Positions 9,337-17,402 of a DNA stretch of 64,000 bases are shown here, one piece after another; the first letter of the stretch is position 1, and each line of letters starts with the position of its first letter. A program made the position numbers and the translations under genes. The stretch comes from Streptomyces sp. CBMA29 (GTDB lineage Bacteria; Actinomycetota; Actinomycetes; Streptomycetales; Streptomycetaceae), in contig NZ_MECL01000178.1 of assembly GCF_014596445.1 (NCBI RefSeq), forward strand, positions 1-64,000, given 5' to 3'. The notes under the pieces were generated by a model, which ran no database searches, was not told the DNA's origin, and was given only the letters and a program-made list of their open reading frames with translations.

Positions 9337-9534
9337 CCCCGCGGGCCGCGTAGCCCCGCGAGCGGCATGACGGTTTCTGGGGTACGGTCCCGGCCGCCGT
9401 CTCCTTTGCGCGGCCAGCCCCCGGACCTGGCCTGACGCGGCGCGTCCGCGAACCGGTACGTGAGGTACGTGAGCCCGTACGCCGCCGGCGGCCGCTCCGG
9501 GGGTCCACGGGCGCCCCGTAGAATCGACGGCATT

Positions 9535-10398
9535 GTGTCCACGTCACCCACTCCCCCCGCCACGCGTACGAGCGCGCCCGCCGTACGCGAGGCCGATGCC
9601 GTAGCCGTAGCCGATGCCGTCGCGGAAACCGTCCCGGAAACCGTTGCCGGAAAGGCGGCCTCCGCCGTCGGCAAGCAGCAGCGCTTTCCCAGCGGGCCCG
9701 CGCCCGATCCGGCGGGGTCGCGGGAGGAGCACCGGATCAGGTCGTTCCATGCCCGGCGGGGACGGATCACGCAGGCGCAGGCCGCGGCGATCGAGCGGCA
9801 CTGGGAGGCGTGGGGGGTGGAGCTGGACGGCGCGCCGCTGGAGCCGGGCGCGCTGTTCGGCGACCCCGAGCCGCCCGTGGTGCTGGAGATCGGCTTCGGG
9901 ATGGGGGACGCGACCGCCGCGATGGCGGCGGCGGACCCGGCGACGGGCATCCTGGCCGTCGATGTGCACACCCCCGGCCAGGGGAATCTGCTGTCGCTCG
10001 CCGACCGCCTCGGCCTGACGAACGTGCGGGTGGCCAACGGCGACGCCGTCGTCCTGCTGCGGGACATGCTGCCGCCCGCGTCGCTCGCCGGGCTGCGCGT
10101 GTACTTCCCCGACCCCTGGCCGAAGGCCAAGCACCACAAGCGGCGGCTGATCCAGCCGGACTTCCTGGCCATGCTGCTGCCGCTGCTGCGGCCCGGCGCG
10201 GTCGTGCACTGCGCGACGGACTGGGAGCCGTACGCCGAGCAGATGCTGGAGGTGCTGGCGGCGGAGCCGGGGCTGGCGAACCGGTACCCGGCGGAAGGTT
10301 TCGCCCCGCGGCCGGATTTCCGGCCGATGACGAAGTTCGAGCGGCAGGGGCTGGCGAAGGGGCACGTCGTACGCGACCTGCTGTTCACCCGTATCTGA
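9535..10398 (+). CDS. trmB: tRNA (guanine-N7)-methyltransferase
   Basis: This 287-aa SAM-dependent enzyme forms m7G46 in the tRNA variable loop. Motif I reads LEIGFGMGDATAAM, with the ligand-binding VDVHTPG after it. The TrmB hallmark is YFPDPWPKAKHHKRRL, and KFERQGLAKGH lies near the C-terminus. The start is taken as GTG 9535. TAGAAT lies about 10 bp upstream and looks like a -10 hexamer, so the mRNA is probably leaderless or nearly so, as is common in Streptomyces. The Ala/Val-rich first 60 residues are unlike the E. coli enzyme and are probably disordered. Confidence 0.93.
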   Translation: MSTSPTPPATRTSAPAVREADAVAVADAVAETVPETVAGKAASAVGKQQRFPSGPAPDPAGSREEHRIRSFHARRGRITQAQAAAIERHWEAWGVELDGAPLEPGALFGDPEPPVVLEIGFGMGDATAAMAAADPATGILAVDVHTPGQGNLLSLADRLGLTNVRVANGDAVVLLRDMLPPASLAGLRVYFPDPWPKAKHHKRRLIQPDFLAMLLPLLRPGAVVHCATDWEPYAEQMLEVLAAEPGLANRYPAEGFAPRPDFRPMTKFERQGLAKGHVVRDLLFTRI

Positions 10399-10626
10399 GG
10401 GAGGCGGCGGGAGGCGTCCGGCGTAGACGCGTGGGGCGCGACCGGCGTACGGGCGCGGGGACGTCCGGCGTACGCGACCGGCGCGCGCTCCGGGAACCGT
10501 CCCCGGGCCCGTCCCCCGCGACCGCACCCTGACCCGCCCTGTCAGGCCGGGTAGCGGCGGTCACCTGCGCGAACCGATGCGTACGCACCCTCGCGTACGG
10601 CCGCCCGGCCCCCGTACTGTCGAGGG

Positions 10627-12198
10627 GTGTCCACGTTTTCGCACCCGGCTGCCGGGGCCGCCGGTCCTCAGGAGGCCGCTGCCCTGCCCGCGTCGGGGCC
10701 GCCGCCGCCCGGATCCGCCGCGCCGGGTCCTGGCGTGTCTGGTCCCGCCGTATTCAGTCCCGACGTATCCCGTCCCGGCGTCTCCCGTCCCGGCGTATCC
10801 CGTCCCGGCGTATCCCGTCCCGGCGTATCGGAGCCCGCCCCCGCCGGGCCGCCGCCCGGATTCGCGCCCGCGCCCGCCCCCGAGACCTGGCAGTACGCGC
10901 CCCGACGTCCCTTCTGGGAGAGCCGGGTGGTACGCACGGGCGCGCTGTTCACGGCGTTGGCCGTCTGCGGTGTGATCATCCTGGCGGTCGTGCGCCAGCA
11001 CATAGGCACCGAGAGCTTCCTGGTCGGCCTCGTGCTGGCCATCCTGCCGGTGCCGCTGCTGATATGGGCGTTCCTGTGGCTCGACCACGTGGCGCCGAGC
11101 CCCTGGAAGAACGTCGTCTTCGCCTTCACCTGGGGCGCGTGCGCGGCGACCCTCGTCGCGCTGTTCGCCAACGAGTACGGCGCCAAGCTGATCGCCACGA
11201 CCTTCTCCGCGACCCCGACGCAGACCGACCAGTGGGGTGCGACCTTTGTCGCGCCGCTGGTGGAGGAGACGGCGAAGGGCGCCGCGCTCCTGCTGCTCTT
11301 CCTCTTCCGGCGCCGTCACATCGAGTCCGTCGTGGACGGCATCGTGCTGGCGGGGCTGGCCGCGACCGGCTTCGCCTTCACCGAGAACATCCTGTACATC
11401 GGCTCGGCCTTCGGCGAGGACAAGGCGCTCGGCTCCTCCGTGCTCGACTCCGCGACCGCCGCGACCTTCTTCGTCCGCGTCCTGATGACGCCCTTCGCGC
11501 ACCCGCTCTTCACGGCGATGACCGGCATCGGATTCGCCATCGCCGCCACCAGCCGCCCGCGCAGCGTGTGGCGCTGGCTCGCGCCGCTCGGCGGCTGGCT
11601 GCTCGCGATGGTGCTGCACGGCCTGTGGAACAGCTCCTCGATGCTCTCGCCGGTCGGTTTCCTGACCGTCTACGTGGCCGTCATGATCCCGGTCTTCGGC
11701 CTCGTCGTCTGGCTCGCCTTCTGGGCCCGCTCCCGCGAGTTGCGCACCATCCGCACCAACCTCCCCGTCTACGCCGCCGCGGGCTGGCTGACGCTCCCCG
11801 AGCCGACCGCCCTGGCCTCGATGAAGGCCCGCGGCCAGGCCCGCGACACCGCGCGCCGCTACTACGGCGAGAGCGGGGCGCGCGCGGTACGCGACTACAC
11901 CGCGTTCGCCACGCACCTCGCCTTCCTGCGCGCGGCGGCCACCCGCGGCATGCCCGCGCCGGACTTCACCGCGCGCGAAGCCGAACTCCTCCATCACCTC
12001 TGGCAGCGCAAGTCCCTGGTGCAACTCCCGCTCGCCCAGGCCGCGACGCCGCATCTCCCGCCCGCCGTCTGGGCTGCGCCCTTCCCGCACCCGCGCCAGG
12101 CCCCGATGTGGGGCCCCCAGCCGTGGGGCGCCCAAGCGCCCACCCAGTGGGCCGCCCCCGGCACGTGGGCCGCCCCCGGCCCCGGCAAGCACCAGTAA
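10627..12198 (+). CDS. PrsW-type intramembrane metalloprotease
   Basis: This 523-aa integral membrane protein starts at GTG 10627, with the -10-like TACTGT close upstream. Residues about 1-95 are Pro/Gly-rich and carry tandem SRPGV copies encoded by a 15-bp DNA repeat (about 10735-10830). Hydrophobic helices run from about residue 100 to 390. The PrsW/CPBP-type motifs are visible: VEETAKG (Glu213, Glu214, Lys217), FTENILY, AHPLFTAMTGIG and HGLWNSSSM. PrsW in Bacillus cleaves the anti-sigma factor RsiW (established knowledge); the substrate here is unknown. The C-terminal tail is Pro/Gln/Trp-rich. It is transcribed alone. Confidence 0.85.
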   Translation: MSTFSHPAAGAAGPQEAAALPASGPPPPGSAAPGPGVSGPAVFSPDVSRPGVSRPGVSRPGVSRPGVSEPAPAGPPPGFAPAPAPETWQYAPRRPFWESRVVRTGALFTALAVCGVIILAVVRQHIGTESFLVGLVLAILPVPLLIWAFLWLDHVAPSPWKNVVFAFTWGACAATLVALFANEYGAKLIATTFSATPTQTDQWGATFVAPLVEETAKGAALLLLFLFRRRHIESVVDGIVLAGLAATGFAFTENILYIGSAFGEDKALGSSVLDSATAATFFVRVLMTPFAHPLFTAMTGIGFAIAATSRPRSVWRWLAPLGGWLLAMVLHGLWNSSSMLSPVGFLTVYVAVMIPVFGLVVWLAFWARSRELRTIRTNLPVYAAAGWLTLPEPTALASMKARGQARDTARRYYGESGARAVRDYTAFATHLAFLRAAATRGMPAPDFTAREAELLHHLWQRKSLVQLPLAQAATPHLPPAVWAAPFPHPRQAPMWGPQPWGAQAPTQWAAPGTWAAPGPGKHQ

Positions 12199-12562
12199 TT
12201 CCCGCGCCCTCACCCCCGTCGTGTCGTACGCCCCCCGCACCGGCGCGAGCCGAAGTGGACCTCATGGCGGCCGGTACGGCGCACGGCAACGTCTCGGCGG
12301 AGCAGGACCCGAGCAACCCGGCCGCCGTACTGAAGGCGCCCGGCCGTACAAACGTACCGACGTACCGGCGGCCGTACGTCGCCGACAAGCCCGCGTCGCC
12401 GCGGGCGTCGGCACCGCCCACCTCGGCCCACGCCCTATCCCCGCCTCCGCCCTCACCACCCTCCGGTCCACCACCCACCGCACGGTGATCCCCGGATGAG
12501 GGTCGCGGACGACGGGCGCGCTTACCCGCACAGGCCCGGAGCTTCTATAGGAAGATGGCCGC
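12199..12562. other. Intergenic stretch with no supported gene
   Basis: This 364-bp stretch is GC-rich. Open frames exist on both strands, but none has a ribosome-binding site or recognisable protein sequence. A possible short promoter for the Uma2-like gene lies near 12540-12560 (TATAGGAAG). Nothing else is seen. Confidence 0.4.
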
Positions 12563-13132
12563 ATGGACTACGCGCGCATCCACGCCGTCGCCGAGGAACT
12601 TGCCAAGCACACCCCGGACACCGTGCGCGGCTTTGAGATCAGCGGCGACCAAATCGTCATGATGATGTCTCCCTCAAGGCCCCACGAACGGAACGCCCTC
12701 CGCATCCGCCAACAACTCGACAGCCAGCTCCCACCCGACCTCGTCGCCCATACCGGCGGCGAGGTCGAGGACGCTTCCCTCGGTAAATTGCGCCGCCCCG
12801 ACGTCATCGTCGTCTCCAACATGGCATTCGACGAGGACACGATGGACCCTTTCCATCCCGATGACGTGGCTCTGGTCGTCGAGGTGGTCTCCCCCTCGAA
12901 CCACACCAACGACTACGTGGAGAAGGTCCGGGACTATTCGGCGATGGGCATCGCTCACTACCTCCTGGTCGACCCCCGCAAGAGCACTCTCACGGTCTTC
13001 ACCGACCCCGGCCCTGGCCCTGAGGGCCCTCGCTATCGCGCCCAGCACGACTACGCCTTCGGAGACACCATCACTGTCGGTCCCTGGTCGCTTCCCACAA
13101 CGGACCTCCGGCCGTATCCGACAACGGCGTGA
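12563..13132 (+). CDS. Uma2-family (DUF820) putative endonuclease
   Basis: This 189-aa protein shows the family pattern: SPSRPHERNALRI in the N-terminal half, RRPDVIVV, DDVALVVEVVSPSN and the K...Y...GIAHYLLVDP block. The fold belongs to the PD-(D/E)XK nuclease superfamily; the likely acidic cluster is Asp in RPDV and Glu in VVEVVS, with Lys in VEKVRDY. These genes are abundant and often mobile in actinobacteria and cyanobacteria, and their role is unsettled. No toxin, transposase or tRNA is directly attached. It starts an accessory patch whose base composition drops toward 13-14 kb. Confidence 0.8.
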   Translation: MDYARIHAVAEELAKHTPDTVRGFEISGDQIVMMMSPSRPHERNALRIRQQLDSQLPPDLVAHTGGEVEDASLGKLRRPDVIVVSNMAFDEDTMDPFHPDDVALVVEVVSPSNHTNDYVEKVRDYSAMGIAHYLLVDPRKSTLTVFTDPGPGPEGPRYRAQHDYAFGDTITVGPWSLPTTDLRPYPTTA

Positions 13133-13331
13133 TCCTCGAAGGGCGCCGTCCTCGCGTGGAAGACCAAGAGTCGATGCCCCAATTCATCCCTCTTGACACG
13201 GTCTCTCCGGTAACTTGAGGAGCCGGACAGGCCCAACGACGGTGCAGCAGTCCGCTAAAGGGCGGGCTATCAAGCCTTTTTAGTGTGATTATCATTCCCA
13301 CGGCTTCGGCACAGAGCACATGGGGGACAGG

Positions 13332-14222
13332 GTGGACGTCACCGTTGGGGCGGTACTCAGACGCACAGAGGTTCATGCCAGGTACGGCGGTAGCGGACAG
13401 GGCGGCATCAGCCCGAGCCGAACCTCAGACTGCGTCATGCTCTTCACTGATCCCACCCGGGGACATCGTCACGGATACTTCGATGGGTGGGGCGTTGATC
13501 GGTTCTACTACTACGCCGGTGAAGGACAGGTCGGCGACCAGGAGATGACCCGAGGGAACAAGGCTGTCCTCAACCACGTGAAGGATGGTCGTAAACTCTT
13601 CATCTGGGAGACAGTTTCTCGGAGTGTAGTTGCCTGCCTTGGTGAGTTCGTCATTGATAAGAAAAGGCCGTTCTACACGACGGACGCACCCGATTCCGCC
13701 GGAGATATTCGCAGCGTAATCATGTTCCGGCTCAGATCGGTAACGGCCGCCCCATCTCATGGCCCCACTATTTCTCATACACCGGTGCCGCAAGACATCG
13801 TTGCAGACGTGGCCACCGAGCAGCAAAACACGGAACGGATGGCGATCAACCCCAGCAGCGAGCCGCGTGAGGCCGAGCGTCGCGAAGCCTCTCTGGCCGC
13901 CAACTATGAGCGCTACCTATCCGAAATGGGCCATACGATCACCCGGAAGAAGATCATCCCGGCGGGTGAGCAACGCCCCCTCTTCACGGACCTGTTCGAC
14001 GTCACAGACAATGTCCTGGTTGAGGCGAAGGGATCAGTTACGAGAGAAGCCGTGAGGATGGCGCTCGGCCAGCTCTTCGACTACCGCCGCTTCATCGTGC
14101 CAAACCCTTCCCTCGCCATGCTGTTGCCAACTCGCCCGCGCCCAGATCTCCTCACTCTATGCTCATCTGTGTCTATCGCCGTTGTTTGGCCCCATGAATC
14201 AGGGTTCCGTTCTGAGCCGTGA
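13332..14222 (+). CDS. SRA-like / PD-(D/E)XK fusion, candidate type IV (modification-dependent) restriction enzyme
   Basis: The gene is about 296 aa from GTG 13332 (GGGGGA upstream); ATG 13320 in the same frame is the alternative. The N-terminal half (ARYGGSGQGGISPSR, HGYFDGWGVDRFYYYAGEGQ, GDQEMTRGNKAVLNH) resembles YDG/SRA base-flipping domains, especially the ScoMcrA type that reads modified cytosine. After a short linker the C-terminal half has LFTDLFDVTDNVLVEAKGS, an Asp-x(n)-Glu-x-Lys arrangement typical of PD-(D/E)XK nucleases, then a conserved ALGQLFDYRRFI. Its DNA is visibly less GC-rich than the flanks and its codon use is weaker, which suggests horizontal gain. No partner methylase is seen, as expected for a type IV enzyme. 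Confidence 0.65.
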   Translation: MDVTVGAVLRRTEVHARYGGSGQGGISPSRTSDCVMLFTDPTRGHRHGYFDGWGVDRFYYYAGEGQVGDQEMTRGNKAVLNHVKDGRKLFIWETVSRSVVACLGEFVIDKKRPFYTTDAPDSAGDIRSVIMFRLRSVTAAPSHGPTISHTPVPQDIVADVATEQQNTERMAINPSSEPREAERREASLAANYERYLSEMGHTITRKKIIPAGEQRPLFTDLFDVTDNVLVEAKGSVTREAVRMALGQLFDYRRFIVPNPSLAMLLPTRPRPDLLTLCSSVSIAVVWPHESGFRSEP

Positions 14223-14479
14223 TCAGCCGCTCGCTCTTCCCGTATCTAGCCTCGGGTAGGGCTAGACGGTCCGTCCACAGCCTGACGGCTCCGAATCTCC
14301 GAGTACGCGATTGCGTCGAGTGTCTCTCTGGTCCTCGTTCATAGCCGACGTGCGAGAGCGATCGCTGCCGTCCGGGCGCTGAGCGGCCATTGCGGCGCAG
14401 GGGCGATCGTTACGTAGATGACCACGGCAGCGCTGTAACGCCCCGGGGTCCGGCACGGGAGTCATCACCTCCGCAATGC

Positions 14480-14749
14480 GTATTCATCCGTAGCGCGCAC
14501 GAGCGCGCATTCACCGTCATCACCAACTCGGCGCTCCAGGACAACCAACTTTCCTTCGTCGCACGCGGCGTGCTGGCGTATCTGCTGCCGCGGCGCAACG
14601 AGGAGCAGGTGGATGTCAGGCGGCTGGCGGCGCTGTGCTCAACCGGGCGGCTCCTACCACGGCGGTGGAAGACCGGCGGCGGGTGGAGGTGGCTCGGGTG
14701 GGGCGGGGATGGTCTACTGGGGCCGCTTCGGTGGGATGTGCGGGTCTGA
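14480..14749 (+). pseudogene. Fragment of a Streptomyces HTH/replication-type protein
   Basis: A frame without a start codon encodes RSAHERAFTVITNSALQDNQ and SFVARGVLAYLL...VDVRRLAALCSTGR. This matches the N-terminal winged-helix region of small actinobacterial helix-turn-helix proteins that normally continue into a recognition helix and a Glu-rich region. Here the homology stops at about 14650, then the frame becomes low-complexity and ends in TGA at 14747-14749. A start codon is missing because the codon before the homologous part is out of frame. It is probably a decayed remnant. Confidence 0.55.
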
Positions 14750-14776
14750 TGGGTCGCAGCGTGTGGGGAGACGGAT

Positions 14777-15415
14777 ATTTCGGAGAACGAGCAGGAGCAT
14801 GAGACGCGGGCGGCGGAGCGGCTGATTCTGTTCTCGGACGCGGTGGTGGCGATCGCCATCACCTTGCTCGCGCTGGAGTTGCCGGTGCCGGAGGGGCACG
14901 ATGTGTCGGAGTTCTGGCACTCGGTGCGGGCCAATGATGGGCATTATCTGGCGTTTTTGATCAGTTTCCTGGTGATCGCGATGGCGTGGGGCGAGCATCA
15001 CAGGGTGTTCAGGACGGCGCTGCGGGTCGACACGCGGCTGCGGAAGATCAACTTGGTGTGGCTGATGATGATCATCCTGAATCCGTTCGCCACGAAGATG
15101 CTGATCGAAGAGGGTCACGACACCGTCGCCACGCATGCGCTGCGGTGGGGCTTCTACGCGCTGTTGCAGGTGCTGGGGAATGTCGCGCTGCTCACCCTGA
15201 CGTATTACCTGAGGACGCTGAACCCCGCGGGGACGGGCGCCGGGGTGGACGGGAACGAGGGTTCGTACGGGGTCATCATCGGATTCGGTCTGTCCATTCC
15301 GGTGTTCTTCGCGACAACTAACGCGTGGGTGCTGTGGATTCTCGGTCCGCTGCTGACTCAGCGGGTGTACCGGCGTTTCTGGGGGCGGGGCGACCGGGAG
15401 TTGCGCGACGCGTGA
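14777..15415 (+). CDS. TMEM175-type (DUF1211) potassium channel, apparent ATT start
   Basis: The protein has six hydrophobic helices of the DUF1211/TMEM175 family, a potassium channel family. The family hallmark, an Arg followed by FSD in the first helix, is encoded at about 14819-14839 (ERLILFSDAVVAIAIT). It lies upstream of the first GTG (14843), so a GTG start would delete it. The frame is open back to TGA 14747, with no ATG, GTG or TTG. The codon at the expected start is ATT (14777), six bases after GGGGAG, giving (M)SENEQEHETRAAERL and 212 aa. The alternatives are a point mutation that silences the gene or a sequencing error. The 3' end overlaps the convergent gene on the other strand by about 98 bp. 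Confidence 0.8.
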   Translation: MSENEQEHETRAAERLILFSDAVVAIAITLLALELPVPEGHDVSEFWHSVRANDGHYLAFLISFLVIAMAWGEHHRVFRTALRVDTRLRKINLVWLMMIILNPFATKMLIEEGHDTVATHALRWGFYALLQVLGNVALLTLTYYLRTLNPAGTGAGVDGNEGSYGVIIGFGLSIPVFFATTNAWVLWILGPLLTQRVYRRFWGRGDRELRDA

Positions 15416-16577
15416 GGGCGCGGGCGGCGGCGCCCAGGAGGACGAGGGCGGCGAGGGCGAAGACGGCGCTGCCCGTCAGGGCGAGGGACAGGGAGACGTC
15501 GAGGGTCGGGGACTGCGTGAAGCCGACCCAGGCGTAGGTGAGGACCGCGCCCGCGGCGAGGGCGAAGCGGTGGGCGGCGGACCAGGCGGGGCTGCGGGAC
15601 CAGCGGAGCGCGAGGCATACGAAGGCGGCGACGGCCAGGAGCCACAGCGCGGGGTCGATCCAGTCGGGGACGCCGGAGGGGAGCAGGCCGTCGCGCGCCC
15701 AGTAGAGGGACGTGGCGGCGAAGGCCATGACGCCGACGAGCCAGGGGCGGGGCGTACGGGCGGCCGGGCGGATCGCCGGGCGGGCTGGGAGCGTCAAGGC
15801 CAGCGCGATCAGTACGAGAATGACGGCGCCGCAGCCGAGGAGTTGGACGGGCGAGGCCGTGAAGTGCTCGCTGTGCTGCTGCGCGACCGCGAGGAAGAGG
15901 GAGTCGGCGACGAAGGCCACGGCGACCAGCGGCAAACCGATGTTGCCCAGCCACGGGCGCGGCCTCTCGGCCGAGTCGCGCGCGAAGGTCTCCACGAGCG
16001 CGATCGGCACGCACACGCTCCACACCGTGTGGATCGACAGCACGTCCTCGACCATCCCGACGCTCGTCCCGAGGAACGGCACGTACGTCCCCGCGTACGC
16101 GCCCGCCATGTCGAACCCGCCGTAGTGCGGATTCCACAGCATCTGGTCGATCGGCCCCTCCTCGACCAGCGCGTACGCCGCCGCGAGCACGATCATCGTC
16201 GGCCAGCCCCGGCCGAGGCGCCGCGCGCACTCGCGGATCAGTACGGCGCCGCCGCCGTACATCGGCGCGAGGATCAGGACGGACGGCAGCGCGGTGACCG
16301 GCTGGTTGCCGAGCAGGAACTCCCCGATCAGGGGCGACAGGAAGAAGAGGCCCACCGCGAGCCGGAGGCGGTGATGCGGGTGCCGGTCATGCGGGTGCCG
16401 GTCATGCGGGCGAGGGTCGCGCGGGTGCCGGTCGTGCGGGTGCCGGTCGGCCAGCGGCCGGTACGCGGATACGGTCCGGGAGTCGGATACCGTCCGGGAG
16501 TCGGATACGGTCCCCGCGCCCGAGGCGGGAGCGGCGGCCTGCGGCAAAGACGTCCGTACTGCGTCATCGGAAGGCAT
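15318..16577 (-). CDS. Multi-pass membrane protein with His-rich N-terminal repeats
   Basis: The 419-aa product starts at ATG 16577 with GTCGGAGGT immediately upstream. Residues about 40-75 are a repetitive His/Asp/Arg/Pro tract built from DRHP and DRHPH units, encoded by a 15-bp DNA repeat (about 16375-16455). About ten hydrophobic helices follow, with short polar loops such as VEEGPIDQMLWNPHYGG. I do not recognise a named family. The His-rich segment could bind metal ions, but that is inference. The gene runs convergent to, and overlaps, the channel gene, and its start lies about 150 bp from the end of the response-regulator gene transcribed in the same direction. Confidence 0.75.
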   Translation of the reverse strand: MPSDDAVRTSLPQAAAPASGAGTVSDSRTVSDSRTVSAYRPLADRHPHDRHPRDPRPHDRHPHDRHPHHRLRLAVGLFFLSPLIGEFLLGNQPVTALPSVLILAPMYGGGAVLIRECARRLGRGWPTMIVLAAAYALVEEGPIDQMLWNPHYGGFDMAGAYAGTYVPFLGTSVGMVEDVLSIHTVWSVCVPIALVETFARDSAERPRPWLGNIGLPLVAVAFVADSLFLAVAQQHSEHFTASPVQLLGCGAVILVLIALALTLPARPAIRPAARTPRPWLVGVMAFAATSLYWARDGLLPSGVPDWIDPALWLLAVAAFVCLALRWSRSPAWSAAHRFALAAGAVLTYAWVGFTQSPTLDVSLSLALTGSAVFALAALVLLGAAARALTRRATPGRPAPRNAGTPAESAADRESTAPTR

Positions 16578-16609
16578 ACCTCCGACGCTAGGCACCCGCT
16601 CCGTTCACG

Positions 16610-16712
16610 GCCTCGGCCGAACGGCCAGACCCGGCGTCCGACCGGCCAGACCCGTCACCGGCCCACCGGCCAGAACCGCTGTCCGACCGGCCAGAACCGT
16701 CACGTCCGACCG
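16610..16712. repeat. Four decaying 22-bp tandem units
   Basis: Units share the core CCGACCGGCCAGAACCGTC with substitutions. They fill most of the gap between the response-regulator stop codon and the start of the membrane protein gene. There is no coding or terminator signature, so they are probably a local slippage product. Confidence 0.6.
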
Positions 16713-16723
16713 ACCCGGCCCCC

Positions 16724-17371
16724 TCACTCCTCCCCCGCGTCATGCGCCAGCAACGCGAGCTGAATCCGGTTCTCGACCCCGGCCTTCCCCAGCGCGCTGG
16801 ACAGATGCGCCTTGACCGTCCCGACCGACAGATGCAGCCGCGCACCGATCTCGGTGTTGGAGAGCCCTTCGGCGACGGCCCGCGCGACGTCGCGCTCGCG
16901 CTCGGACAGGACGGCGAGCCGCTGCCGGGCGGCGTCGGCACGGGAAGAGGACCCAGAAGCCGCGTGGGCGATGAGGGCACGGGCGGCGGACGGCGACAGG
17001 ACGGGTTCGCCGCGCGCCGCCCGCCGTACGGCCTCGACGATCTCCTCCGGCTCGGTGTGCTTGAGCAGATAGCCCGCCGCGCCCGCCCGTACCGCCTCCA
17101 GGACGGTCTCCTCGGCGCCGAAGGTGGTCAGCACGATGACCTGGGGCGCGGGGTCGCGCCCGGTGAGGGCGCGGGTGGCGGTGATGCCGTCCGTGACCGG
17201 CATGCGGATGTCCATGAGGACGACGTCCGGACCGTGCTGCCGTACGGCCCCGGGTACGGCCGCGCCGTCCCCCACCTCGCCGACGACCTCGATGCCTTCG
17301 GCGCCGCGCAGCATCATCTTCAGCCCGGCGCGGACCAGCGGGTCGTCGTCGACCAGAAGTACCCGGATCAT
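16724..17371 (-). CDS. NarL/FixJ-family response regulator
   Basis: The 215-aa protein starts at ATG 17371, with GAGGGG about seven bases upstream. The receiver domain covers residues 1-120, with the acidic pocket DDD (8-10), the phospho-acceptor Asp54 in VVLMDIRMP, the conserved Thr in VLTTF and Lys in YLLKHTEP. The C-terminal LuxR-type HTH reads LSERERDVARAVAEGLSNTEI then LHLSVGTVKAHLS. It pairs with the histidine kinase immediately upstream; the kinase stop and this start are 31 bp apart, so they are probably one transcript. Confidence 0.93.
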   Translation of the reverse strand: MIRVLLVDDDPLVRAGLKMMLRGAEGIEVVGEVGDGAAVPGAVRQHGPDVVLMDIRMPVTDGITATRALTGRDPAPQVIVLTTFGAEETVLEAVRAGAAGYLLKHTEPEEIVEAVRRAARGEPVLSPSAARALIAHAASGSSSRADAARQRLAVLSERERDVARAVAEGLSNTEIGARLHLSVGTVKAHLSSALGKAGVENRIQLALLAHDAGEE

Positions 17372-17402
17372 GCCGCCGCCCCTCACTCCTCGCCCCTCCC
17401 CG

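Noticed and set aside
10561-12240. 559-codon frame antisense to the PrsW-like gene
   Set aside because: Shadow of a high-GC gene. The sense strand has clear membrane helices and protease motifs, while the antisense product is Arg/Gly/Glu-rich noise.
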